Shown here: one piece after another, positions 8,245 through 15,287 of the stretch
How the letters are laid out: each line of letters opens with the position of its first letter
Position numbering within the stretch: the stretch's first letter is position 1
NCBI GenBank assembly: GCA_035656415.1
Contig: DASRSM010000201.1
Location: forward strand, 1-21,883
Direction of reading: 5' to 3'
DNA length: 21,883 nt
Source: JAFAHZ01 sp035656415
GTDB lineage: Bacteria; Vulcanimicrobiota; Vulcanimicrobiia; Vulcanimicrobiales; Vulcanimicrobiaceae
Position numbers and translations under genes: made by a program
Notes under the pieces: model-generated
The model's input: the letters and a program-made list of their open reading frames with translations, nothing else
Told to the model about the DNA's origin: nothing
The model's database searches: none

Positions 8245-8261
8245 GTCACCCTGAGCCTGTC
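8245..8261. repeat. Half copy of a dispersed GTCACCCTGAGC-type palindromic repeat
   Basis: The sequence GTCACCCTGAGCCTGTC matches the left half of a palindromic intergenic repeat seen in many bacterial genomes (GTCACCCT, a short loop, then AGGGTGAC). The right half is missing here; the sequence runs directly into the ychF stop codon. No second copy was noticed in this window. The recognition is from memory. Confidence 0.3.
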
Positions 8262-9354
8262 AGACGTTGAAGCGGAAGTTGACGACGTCTCCCTCTTGCA
8301 TGACGTAATCGCGGCCTTCGCTCCGCACGAGACCCGCAGCGCGCAAGGCATCCATAGTGCGATATTTGACGTAGTCGTCGTACGAAACGATCTCGGCGCG
8401 AATGAAGCCGCGCTCGATGTCGCCGTGAATCTTGCCCGCCGCTTCGGGGGCCTTGGTGCCGCGGTGGATGGTCCAGGCCCGCACTTCCTTCTCACCGGCC
8501 GTCAAGAACGTCATCAGCCCTAGCATGTCGTACGCAGCCGCTGCCAGCTCGTCGAGGCCGCTGCGCTCGAGACCCAACTCGGCGCGGTACTCGGCCGCTT
8601 CGTCCTCGGATAGGCCGGCCAGCTCGGCCTCGACCTTGCCGCTGAGCACGACCACCCGGCTGCCTTCCTCGCGGCCGATTTCCAGAAGCGTTTGCGCCAG
8701 CGGCCCGGGCTGCCCGATCTGCGCCTCGTCCACGTTGGCGACGTACAGCAGCGGCTTTCCGGTCAGCAAAAATGATTCGGCGGCGGCGACGGCCTCCTGG
8801 CTGCCTTCAGGGAACGAGCGCGCCGGAGTACCGGCCTCCAGCGCGGCGACCAGCCGCTCCGCCGCCGCGAAGCTCTCGCGCAGTTTCGGATTGGCCCGAG
8901 CTTCGCGCTCGATCTTCGGCACGCGCTTTTGCATTGTGGCAAGGTCGGCGAGTGCCAGCTCGATATTGACGATATCGATGTCGCGACGCGGATCGGGATG
9001 CGTCTCGACGTGCGTAACGTTCTCGTCTTCGAAGCATCGCACGACCATTGCGATCGCGTCGGTTTCGCGGATATGACTAAGGAAGGCGTTGCCGAGGCCC
9101 TGACCCTCGCTGGCGCCGCGGACGAGCCCTGCAATATCGACGAAGCGCACCGTCGCAGGCACAACGCGCTGCCCCGACACGAGCTCTTGCAACACGCGCA
9201 ATCGCGGATCGGGTACCGGCACCTCGCCGACGTTTGGCTCGATCGTCGCAAAGGGATAGTTTGCGGCGAGAGCCTGGGCCGACCGCGTGAGCGCGTTGAA
9301 AATGGTCGACTTGCCGACGTTCGGCAAGCCGACGATACCGCATGAGAGTGCCAT
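8260..9354 (-). CDS. ychF: Ribosome-binding ATPase YchF (Obg/OLA1 family)
   Basis: 364 residues, the usual YchF length. It is a P-loop protein that binds ribosomes and hydrolyses ATP rather than GTP. Walker A is GLPNVGKST (9-17), switch II region DIAGLVRGASEG (73-84), and the G4 position reads NVDE (207-210) instead of NKxD. That change is the known signature for ATP preference in this family. The central helical region has the typical coiled segment, and the C-terminal TGS domain covers about 281-364 (WTIHRGTKAPEAAGKIHGDI). ATG start with GGAGGG about 9 bases upstream. It is divergent from the DUF151 gene and precedes gdhA on the same strand. Confidence 0.97.
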   Translation of the reverse strand: MALSCGIVGLPNVGKSTIFNALTRSAQALAANYPFATIEPNVGEVPVPDPRLRVLQELVSGQRVVPATVRFVDIAGLVRGASEGQGLGNAFLSHIRETDAIAMVVRCFEDENVTHVETHPDPRRDIDIVNIELALADLATMQKRVPKIEREARANPKLRESFAAAERLVAALEAGTPARSFPEGSQEAVAAAESFLLTGKPLLYVANVDEAQIGQPGPLAQTLLEIGREEGSRVVVLSGKVEAELAGLSEDEAAEYRAELGLERSGLDELAAAAYDMLGLMTFLTAGEKEVRAWTIHRGTKAPEAAGKIHGDIERGFIRAEIVSYDDYVKYRTMDALRAAGLVRSEGRDYVMQEGDVVNFRFNV

Positions 9355-9367
9355 GAAAGACCGCCCT

Positions 9368-9383
9368 CCGTTCGGCCGGACGG
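9368..9383. promoter_or_regulatory. 16-bp near-perfect palindrome between divergent ychF and DUF151 genes
   Basis: CCGTTCGGCCGGACGG pairs at 14 of 16 positions, the exception being one T/G pair. It lies in the 48-base gap between the two divergent starts and touches the ychF ribosome-binding sequence (CCCTCC on this strand, 9364-9369). It could be an operator for a dimeric regulator. GC-rich DNA makes such palindromes fairly common. Confidence 0.3.
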
Positions 9384-9402
9384 ACTGACGAACCTACCGA
9401 GC

Positions 9403-9933
9403 GTGGGTACAACGCTCATGGAGGCACCAGTGGCGGACGCGTCGGATAACGTCGATATGCGGCAGATGAAGGTCGACAAACTGGGAATCGACCTGTTGAC
9501 TCACGACCCCGTGGTCATTCTGAAAGACATGGACGGCTCGCATTACCTGCCGATTCTCATTGGGCCGTTCGAAGCAACCGCAATCGCGCTGGCGCTAGAG
9601 GGTGCGCCCGTGCCTCGTCCGTTGTCGCACGACCTCATGCGCAACATCCTCGAGACGCTCAACGCCAACCTCGAGCAAGTCGTTATTCACGACATCAAGG
9701 ACTCGACGTTCTTCGCCAAACTCGTCGTTCGCACCAACGGCGAGCTGCAAGAGATCGACGCGCGCCCGTCGGACGGCATCGCCTTGGCCTTACGCGTTCA
9801 AGCGCCGATCTTCGTTTCCGACAAGATCGTCCTAGAGGAAGCGACCGCCGAAAAGAAACCGGTCAACGATAACGAGATGCATCGCTTCAAGAAGTTTCTC
9901 GACGACCTGAAGCCATCGGACTTCAACCGCTAG
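9403..9933 (+). CDS. Bifunctional nuclease family protein (BFN, DUF151)
   Basis: 176 residues from GTG 9403; an ATG at 9418 gives 171, and neither has a clear ribosome-binding site. The family hallmark is visible: LPILIGPFEATAIALALEG (49-67), RPLSHDLM (72-79), FFAKLVV (103-109) and IDARPSDGIALALR (118-131). DUF151 proteins are small cytoplasmic proteins. Plant members have reported DNase/RNase activity, but the role in bacteria is poorly defined, so nuclease activity should be treated as a family label. The C-terminal tail (about 145-176) is charged and probably helical. It is transcribed away from ychF and converges on the small secreted protein gene 12 bases beyond its stop. Confidence 0.9.
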   Translation: MGTTLMEAPVADASDNVDMRQMKVDKLGIDLLTHDPVVILKDMDGSHYLPILIGPFEATAIALALEGAPVPRPLSHDLMRNILETLNANLEQVVIHDIKDSTFFAKLVVRTNGELQEIDARPSDGIALALRVQAPIFVSDKIVLEEATAEKKPVNDNEMHRFKKFLDDLKPSDFNR

Positions 9934-9945
9934 GGTTTTTATAAC

Positions 9946-10461
9946 TCACAATTTATTGCAGCTTTCGTCGTCGATCTTGCGACCGCGGTCCTGCTTATTC
10001 TTTATTGCCCAGAAGTGGAACGCATAATGCGTCGGCGTCGCATCGTAAAAGGTCGCCCGCGAATTGGGATGCTCCCGATCGGCGACGCTGTAACCGTACT
10101 CCGTCCATCCGCCCTTAACGGGCCCCGGATTATACCAGAATCCCATGCTGCCGTCGCTTCCCGTGAAGACGCCCTCAAACGAATCGTTTGCCGGGACGTA
10201 GGTCAGCATAAAGTTCGCTTGCCCGCGCGGCGTCGAGATATATTGATCGATCACGCGCTTCGAAGGATACTTCCAGTCAAAGCTGGTCTCGTAGGCGATC
10301 GCCTTGCTGCGGCCGGGAACGTGGGCGACGCAGCGCCACTTCCCTATAAGATTTGCGTACTCCGACATCGAGTGATGGTGCGCGGCGGCCCGTGCCGGCG
10401 ACGAAGATAACGTCGCGAACATCACGACCGCGCCGATAACCAAAGAACTCCGTGCTTTCAC
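9946..10461 (-). CDS. Small secreted protein, lipocalin-like (DUF1579-like), unknown function
   Basis: 171 residues starting at GTG 10461. The N-terminus is a signal peptide (MKARSSLVIGAVVMF core, SPARA at 21-25) with likely cleavage after residue 25, giving a mature end with a short His cluster (HHH at 28-30). The body alternates strands and turns: LIGKWRCVA, then FDWKYPSKRVIDQY, FEGVFTGSDGSMGFWYN and GWTEYGYSV. This resembles small lipocalin-like or DUF1579-type proteins with a GxW motif near the start, but the match is weak. It has two Cys (WRC and ESC) that could pair. It starts 3 bases after the stop of the solute-binding lipoprotein gene, so it is almost certainly in the same operon. 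Its function is unknown. Confidence 0.75.
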   Translation of the reverse strand: MKARSSLVIGAVVMFATLSSSPARAAAHHHSMSEYANLIGKWRCVAHVPGRSKAIAYETSFDWKYPSKRVIDQYISTPRGQANFMLTYVPANDSFEGVFTGSDGSMGFWYNPGPVKGGWTEYGYSVADREHPNSRATFYDATPTHYAFHFWAIKNKQDRGRKIDDESCNKL

Positions 10462-10464
10462 TTT

Positions 10465-12084
10465 TTAGATGTCCCACTCCCATGCGTTCCACCAGGGTGT
10501 CGACGTCATGTTCGGCCGGTACCGGCGCAAATCATCCGATGCGACGATCAGACGACGGGCGTCGTAGATCGGGATATACGGAAGGTTCGACCAAATCAGC
10601 CGGCTGGCGGCGCGATAATACGGCGCGCGTACGGCCGGATCGTCGCTTTGCAACCCCGCGCGCTCGAGCGCGTCGAGCCGCGGATCGCAGTACCGAAAGA
10701 TATTTTGCCCGGCCGGATACCAGCGGTCGCAGGCCACGAAGTTATAGATGTCGGGATCCCAATTCACCGTATTGCTATAGAGCGCGATGTCGTAACCGCC
10801 GCCGTACACGGGGCCGGTGGTCGCGAAGATCGTGTTGTACGGATAGGACTTGATCGACAAATCGATGCCGGCGGCGCGGAACGACGACTGCAGCAGGATT
10901 GCGGCGCGCGCGAAGTTCGTCGCTCCGGATATCGTCGACAGCGTCAGTGCGAGCGGAACGCCGTTGCGCGCGCGTATTCCGTTGGAACCGCGATGCCAGC
11001 CGGCCGCGTCGAGCAGACGGTTTGCCGCAGCGATGTCGTACCGATGCGGCGGCAAAGGCACGTAGCCGATCGCCGTCGGCGGCAAGCTGTTGCGCGGGAT
11101 TTCGTAGAGTCCGTGCGTTACGGCGGTCAGGATCACGTCGTAGGGAACCGCCGACGCCAGCGCCCGGCGCACGAGCACGTCGTGCAAAATCGGCCTGTGC
11201 GCGTTGAGAATCAACGCGGCTACCGAATTCCACGGTGCGGTGCGCACGGTTACGCCTTCTATGCCGCGATACGTGTCGATCAGCGAGGTTTGTCCGACGA
11301 TCGTCAAGTCGATTCGGTGTGCTTGGAGCTCCGTCGCGATCGTTTGATCGTCGGGAATGAAGCGCAGCTCGACGCGTGCGAGCTTCGGGCGTCCCTTGAA
11401 ATAGCGATCGAAACGTTCCAGCACGATTCGATCGCTGCGCGCCCAAGAAACGAAGCGAAACGGACCGGTACCGATGGGACGCGCAGAAAGCGTTCCGGTA
11501 TTAAAACTGCCCTCGCTCGCGAGTACGTGCGCCGGAAGGATCGGCTTTCCGCCTTCCTGCAGCGGTGCGAAGAATCGCGAGACGAACGGCGGATAGCGAC
11601 CGCGTAAATGCACGACGATCGTGTAAGCGGTCGGTGCGTCGATGGAAACGACGCGATCGTAGCCCTCGTGTTCGAACGTATTGTTGTGCGGATCCATCAC
11701 CGCGTGCCACGAGGCTACGACGTCTTTCGACGTAAACGAAACGCCGTCGTGCCATAGCACGCCGCGGCGCAAGTGATAGACGTACGTGCGCCCGTCGTGC
11801 GAAATGCCGCCGTTGGTAAGCGTGGGTACCGTCGTTGCGAGATCTCCGATCAATCGTCCGCGATCGTCGGCGATGACGAGATACGAATAGATCAGCGAAG
11901 CAACGTCGTACGCGACGTCCATTTCCGACAAATACGGGTTGAGATGATCCGGATCCGACAGATCGGCGATGCGCAGAACGTGCGGCACCGTCCACGGGTG
12001 GCGTCCGGCCGTTCCCATCGATGCGCTGTGCGTACACGCCGTCAGCATCGCGAACGAGAGTGCAATAAACCCGGCATACCTCAT
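10465..12084 (-). CDS. Family-5 (peptide/nickel type) ABC solute-binding lipoprotein
   Basis: Extracytoplasmic substrate receptor, probably for peptides or similar ligands. The ATG at 12084 (539 residues) is chosen over the farther upstream in-frame start at 12138, because it puts the signal peptide first: MRYAGFIALSFAMLTAC, with lipobox LTAC and C17 lipidated. Family-5 landmarks are PHVLRIADLSDPDHLNPYLS near the mature N-terminus, TYVYHLRRGVLWHDGVSFT, RPIGTGPFRFVSW, the repeated VRRALASAVPYD-type helices, and a C-terminal LIWSNLPYIPIYDARR. No permease or ATPase genes of an ABC transporter are nearby, so it is an orphan receptor or works with components encoded elsewhere. The ligand cannot be inferred. 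Confidence 0.92.
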   Translation of the reverse strand: MRYAGFIALSFAMLTACTHSASMGTAGRHPWTVPHVLRIADLSDPDHLNPYLSEMDVAYDVASLIYSYLVIADDRGRLIGDLATTVPTLTNGGISHDGRTYVYHLRRGVLWHDGVSFTSKDVVASWHAVMDPHNNTFEHEGYDRVVSIDAPTAYTIVVHLRGRYPPFVSRFFAPLQEGGKPILPAHVLASEGSFNTGTLSARPIGTGPFRFVSWARSDRIVLERFDRYFKGRPKLARVELRFIPDDQTIATELQAHRIDLTIVGQTSLIDTYRGIEGVTVRTAPWNSVAALILNAHRPILHDVLVRRALASAVPYDVILTAVTHGLYEIPRNSLPPTAIGYVPLPPHRYDIAAANRLLDAAGWHRGSNGIRARNGVPLALTLSTISGATNFARAAILLQSSFRAAGIDLSIKSYPYNTIFATTGPVYGGGYDIALYSNTVNWDPDIYNFVACDRWYPAGQNIFRYCDPRLDALERAGLQSDDPAVRAPYYRAASRLIWSNLPYIPIYDARRLIVASDDLRRYRPNMTSTPWWNAWEWDI

Positions 12085-12109
12085 TACCGCGACGCTTCGA
12101 GGGGACGCC

Positions 12110-12135
12110 CGCCGCACCTCGAATGAGGTGCCGCG
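12110..12135 (+). promoter_or_regulatory. Hairpin covering the mtnP ribosome-binding site
   Basis: CGC-C-GCACCTC-GAAT-GAGGTGC-C-GCG: a perfect 7-bp stem with a GAAT loop, extended by 3 more pairs beyond a C/C mismatch. The 3' arm contains GAGGTG (12125-12130), the ribosome-binding site for the ATG at 12138, so the stem would sequester it in mRNA. It also lies in the 53-base divergent gap with the solute-binding protein gene and could act as a DNA operator. Confidence 0.5.
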
Positions 12136-12137
12136 CA

Positions 12138-12929
12138 ATGGAACAACGTGCCGAAATCGGAGTTTTTGGCGGATCGGGCTTCTACTCGCTGTTGGAACGC
12201 CCGCACGAGCAATGGATCGAGACGCCGTACGGCCTTCCCAGCGATACCGTGCATCTCGGAGAAATCGGCGGCCGCAGCGTCGCTTTCTTGCCGCGTCACG
12301 GTCGCGACCATCGTTTTCCTCCCCACAGAATCAATTATCGAGCGAACGTGTATGCGATGAAATCGCTCGGCGTAAAATGGATCGTCGGTCCGACCGCGTC
12401 GGGATCGCTCAAACGCGAATACGAACCCGGCTCGATGGTCGTATGCGATCAGTTCGTCGACCGCACGTGGGGGCGCGACGACACGTTTTACGACGGACCC
12501 CGGACGACGCACGCGAGTCCGGCCGATCCGTATTGCCCGACGCTTCGTCCGATCGCGATTTCCTCGCTGCGCTCGCTCGGCATCCATACGCACGAACGCG
12601 GAACGGTCGTCGTGATCCAGGGGCCCCGCTTCTCGACGCGCGCGGAATCGCAGTGGTTTCAGGGTCAAGGTTGGGAAGTGATCAACATGACCCAATACCC
12701 CGAAGCGTACTTGGCGCGCGAGCTCGAGATGTGCTACGTAAACATCTCGCTGATTACCGACTACGACGTCGGGCTCGAAGGTATGCCGCCCGTTTCGCAC
12801 GTCGAAGTCATCGAAATCTTTAAAAAGAACAACGAACGCGTGAAAGAAGCGATCGGAAAGATCGTCGCGTCGATTCCGGTCGACGCCGATTGCAGCTGCC
12901 GGCACGCACTCGAAGCGGCGAGGCTCTAA
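12138..12929 (+). CDS. mtnP: S-methyl-5'-thioadenosine phosphorylase
   Basis: Cleaves methylthioadenosine with phosphate to adenine and methylthioribose-1-phosphate, in methionine salvage and polyamine by-product recycling. 263 residues from ATG 12138, which has GAGGTG 7 bases upstream; the in-frame ATG at 12123 has none and sits in the hairpin loop. Motifs: phosphate-binding GGSGFY (11-16), RHGRDHRFPP (53-62), NYRANVYAMK (66-75), GPRFSTRAES (162-171), NMTQYPEA (183-190) and the purine-binding TDYD (207-210). NMT plus PEA are typical of MTA phosphorylases as opposed to purine nucleoside phosphorylases. A C-terminal CxC (C252, C254) resembles the CxC motif known in some thermophilic homologues. 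The membrane protein gene follows one base after the stop, so the two are likely coupled. Confidence 0.94.
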   Translation: MEQRAEIGVFGGSGFYSLLERPHEQWIETPYGLPSDTVHLGEIGGRSVAFLPRHGRDHRFPPHRINYRANVYAMKSLGVKWIVGPTASGSLKREYEPGSMVVCDQFVDRTWGRDDTFYDGPRTTHASPADPYCPTLRPIAISSLRSLGIHTHERGTVVVIQGPRFSTRAESQWFQGQGWEVINMTQYPEAYLARELEMCYVNISLITDYDVGLEGMPPVSHVEVIEIFKKNNERVKEAIGKIVASIPVDADCSCRHALEAARL

Positions 12930-12930
12930 G

Positions 12931-13644
12931 GTGTCGTTCAAACGGCAAGTTCCCAGCGTCGACCTGGCGATGTACGTGCAAGCGGTTCCGCTTCTCGTCA
13001 AGCATCCGTCGATTCTCGCAGTTCCGCTGCTTGCGGCAATCATGGCAGTCCTCATTAATGCGGCCCTTGCACCCTTGATGACCAATGCGCTGGGCGGCGT
13101 CGGTGCCGGCATCTTCAGCATTATCGTGCAGCTCATTTACTTGTGGGCGTTTGGAATCGCAATCATCCAGGCCAGCCACGTCTGGCGCAACCGCAAAGGC
13201 ACGTTTGACGAAGCGTGGGAGGAAGGCCGCTCGAAATTCGGCGGCATTCTGCTGGGCGCCGTAGGGTTTCAGTTCGTCATATGGGCAGCCAGCTATATCG
13301 GCTCGTTCTTCGGCGGCGTGCTCGGCATCGTGCTCGGAATCGTCGCCGCGTTCTTCTTGATCTATACCATTCCGGCGGCGGCGATCGGCGGAATGCCCGG
13401 TTCGCTCGCCATCTCGGCCTCGATTCGCGCGGTCCGCGCCAACGTCGTGGGATCGATCGTCCTTGCAGTCGTTTTCGTCGGGCTATGGCTTATCGTTCCC
13501 GTCTATCTTCCGTACGCAATCGGGCACCTGTCGCAAGTTCTCTATAGCCTCGTGACGGCGGCATATGAAGCGCTCGTGTTAGGGTATATGGCGTTTCCGT
13601 TCGCCAAGCAGTACGACGACGTCGCGTTCAGGGGCCTTTGGTAA
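12931..13644 (+). CDS. Multi-pass membrane protein, unknown function
   Basis: 237 residues from GTG 12931, one base after the mtnP stop, with GGCGAGG about 7 bases upstream. Hydropathy read by eye gives about six membrane segments: roughly 22-50, 56-80, 103-125, 127-150, 180-200 and 205-225. A charged loop (HVWRNRKGTFDEAWEEGRSKF, about 83-103) separates the second and third. Several small-residue-rich stretches (GGVLGIVLGIVAA) are visible. It lacks recognisable catalytic or transport motifs. It resembles uncharacterised YciC/DUF4013-like integral membrane proteins only in overall pattern. The 3' end overlaps the convergent holB gene by 17 bases. Tight linkage to mtnP may be only transcriptional. 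Confidence 0.75.
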   Translation: MSFKRQVPSVDLAMYVQAVPLLVKHPSILAVPLLAAIMAVLINAALAPLMTNALGGVGAGIFSIIVQLIYLWAFGIAIIQASHVWRNRKGTFDEAWEEGRSKFGGILLGAVGFQFVIWAASYIGSFFGGVLGIVLGIVAAFFLIYTIPAAAIGGMPGSLAISASIRAVRANVVGSIVLAVVFVGLWLIVPVYLPYAIGHLSQVLYSLVTAAYEALVLGYMAFPFAKQYDDVAFRGLW

Positions 13645-14635
13645 TCGCCATACGGACGATTTCGCCGACCATCGCAGGGCTGACGTTCGTGCGCGCGAGC
13701 CGCTGAGCGTCCCCGATCTTCGCGAGAATCGCAACGGTGGCGCGATCGTCGAGCGCGGGAAGGTTCGCCAAGCTGCCGGCGTAGTCGCGCATCAATACGT
13801 TCTTTCCGGTCTCTTGGCTGAGAACGGCCCAGTCGCGCACGAGCGTCTTGACGGTTTGCAGACCTTCCCCGAGTGTTTCGCGCGTCGCCCACGTCTGTTC
13901 GGGCGTCTTTCCGGCGACGCTTTCGAAGAACCAGCGCGCGACCTGCGCGCGCAGCGACTCTTCTTCACCCTCTAAAGCCGCGAGCGCTTGCGTAACGCTG
14001 CCGCCGCCAAGCGCAGCGCCGAGCTCGGCTTCGGATTGCGAGCGTCCCATACCGAGCAAAATCTCGCGCACGTGCGACTCGTGCAAGAGTCCGAAGCGCA
14101 CCTCGACGAGCCGCGAGCGAATCGTGGAGAGCAAACGACCCGGCACCGCGGTCGTCAGCAGCATCACGACGTTGCGCGGCGGTTCTTCCAAGAACTTCAG
14201 CAGTGCGTTTGCCGCGGGAGGGCTCGCGAAATCGACGTCGCCCAGCAGCAAGACGCGTCTTCCGCCGCTGTAAGATTGCATCGACAGCTGGCGCACGACG
14301 TCGCGCGCCGTGAGCTCCTCACCGCCGGCGAATCCCGCGGCGACGTCGCGGTCGCCGATTTTGAGCACGCCTTCGTGTTCGAAGAAATCAGGATGCCGCG
14401 CGTTTTCGCCGGCGCCGAAAAGCGCACACGACGCACACGTTCCGTCGTATCCGAGCACGCCGTCCTTGAGATGCGTGCAAAGCAGCGACTGCGCCAAGCG
14501 TTGCGCAAACGTCTTTTTCCCGACGCCGGCCGGACCGGAAAATAGATAGGCGTGGCCGAGCGTTTGGGGCGTAATCGCCGAGAAATACCGCCTCGGTCCT
14601 TCCATGTTGACGACGTCGAACTTCAAATCGCTCAC
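13628..14635 (-). CDS. holB: DNA polymerase III delta' subunit (clamp loader)
   Basis: Non-motor clamp-loader subunit of 335 residues. It starts at GTG 14635, which overlaps the tmk stop (GTGA) and has GGAG 8 bases upstream. The N-terminal AAA domain shows GPAGVGKKT (34-42), LLCTH with C53, then DGTCASC with D64, C67 and C70. In E. coli delta' four Cys bind zinc; here the third position before the C-x2-C is Asp (D64), by eye alignment. LEEPP occurs at 149-153. The SRC motif reads S174-R175-L176, so the arginine finger is kept but the Cys is lost. The end is a poorly conserved collar region. Its close link to tmk is common in bacteria. Confidence 0.93.
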   Translation of the reverse strand: MSDLKFDVVNMEGPRRYFSAITPQTLGHAYLFSGPAGVGKKTFAQRLAQSLLCTHLKDGVLGYDGTCASCALFGAGENARHPDFFEHEGVLKIGDRDVAAGFAGGEELTARDVVRQLSMQSYSGGRRVLLLGDVDFASPPAANALLKFLEEPPRNVVMLLTTAVPGRLLSTIRSRLVEVRFGLLHESHVREILLGMGRSQSEAELGAALGGGSVTQALAALEGEEESLRAQVARWFFESVAGKTPEQTWATRETLGEGLQTVKTLVRDWAVLSQETGKNVLMRDYAGSLANLPALDDRATVAILAKIGDAQRLARTNVSPAMVGEIVRMAITKGP

Positions 14636-15252
14636 GCGGGCGACTCCGTACGAAGACGTTCGAAGATCGTCGCGGCGGCTTCGTCAACCAATGCAGCAGC
14701 GTCGCTGCTGCCGTCGAGAACGACGTGGCGGTTCGACGCGCGCGCCAACTCCAAAAATCCGCGCCGGACGCGATCGTGAAAGCCGTCGTCTTCGGACTCA
14801 ATGCGGTCGAGTTCCGGATGACGCGCGCGCGTTCGCTCGCGCGAGGCTTGCAGCGAAACGTCGACCAGCAGCGTAAGGCCCGGTTCGAGGCCGCCGGTCG
14901 CGATTTGGCAGATCTGTCGCAGCTTCGCGAGATCGTATCCGCGACCGAAGCCTTGATATGCGAGCGTTGAGTCGACGAAACGGTCGCACAAAACGAGCTT
15001 GCCTTCGGCCAAAGCCGGGCGAATCACGCCGGCAACGTGCGCCGCGCGCGCCGCGTTGACCAGCATCGCCTCGGTGAGCGCATCGATCTCGATCGAGCGA
15101 TCGAGAAATATCGCGCGTATCGCGTCGCCGGCGGGCGTCCCGCCGGGCTCGCGGGTGACGACGACTGGCCGGTCGCCGCGCAATCGCTCGAAAAGGCCGG
15201 CGAGCAGGGTGCTCTTGCCGCTGCCCTCAATCCCTTCAATAGTGACGAACAT
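14632..15252 (-). CDS. tmk: Thymidylate kinase
   Basis: Phosphorylates dTMP to dTDP for DNA synthesis; cytoplasmic. 206 residues, the usual length. P-loop GIEGSGKST (7-15), TREPGGTP (33-40) and the DR(F/Y) motif at D90-R91 in CDRFVDSTLAYQGFGRG are all present. The lid region contains LDRIESEDDGFHDRVR. ATG start with a weak ribosome-binding site. It is the promoter-proximal gene of tmk-holB (4-base GTGA overlap). It diverges from the PilZ gene over a 35-base gap that holds a short direct repeat CGTTGC (15257 and 15281). Confidence 0.97.
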   Translation of the reverse strand: MFVTIEGIEGSGKSTLLAGLFERLRGDRPVVVTREPGGTPAGDAIRAIFLDRSIEIDALTEAMLVNAARAAHVAGVIRPALAEGKLVLCDRFVDSTLAYQGFGRGYDLAKLRQICQIATGGLEPGLTLLVDVSLQASRERTRARHPELDRIESEDDGFHDRVRRGFLELARASNRHVVLDGSSDAAALVDEAAATIFERLRTESPA

Positions 15253-15287
15253 CTATCGTTGCACATTCTTCCACGAGGCACGTTGCC

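Noticed and set aside
7132..8523. 463-codon plus-strand open frame opposite gdhA and ychF
   Set aside because: It is antisense to two unmistakable genes, crosses their junction, and has an Arg/Asp/His-rich composition with no motif. It is a by-product of GC-rich codon use.
10648..11607. 319-codon plus-strand open frame opposite the solute-binding protein gene
   Set aside because: The opposite strand encodes a clear family-5 binding protein; the shadow frame is Arg-rich and lacks motifs.
12085..12138. N-terminal extension of the solute-binding protein to 12138
   Set aside because: The added residues are polar and would precede a well-formed lipoprotein signal, so the ATG at 12084 is preferred.
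12084..13136. 350-codon minus-strand open frame opposite mtnP and the membrane protein gene
   Set aside because: It overlaps two well-supported genes and reads as low-complexity Arg/Asp/Val sequence without a family signature.
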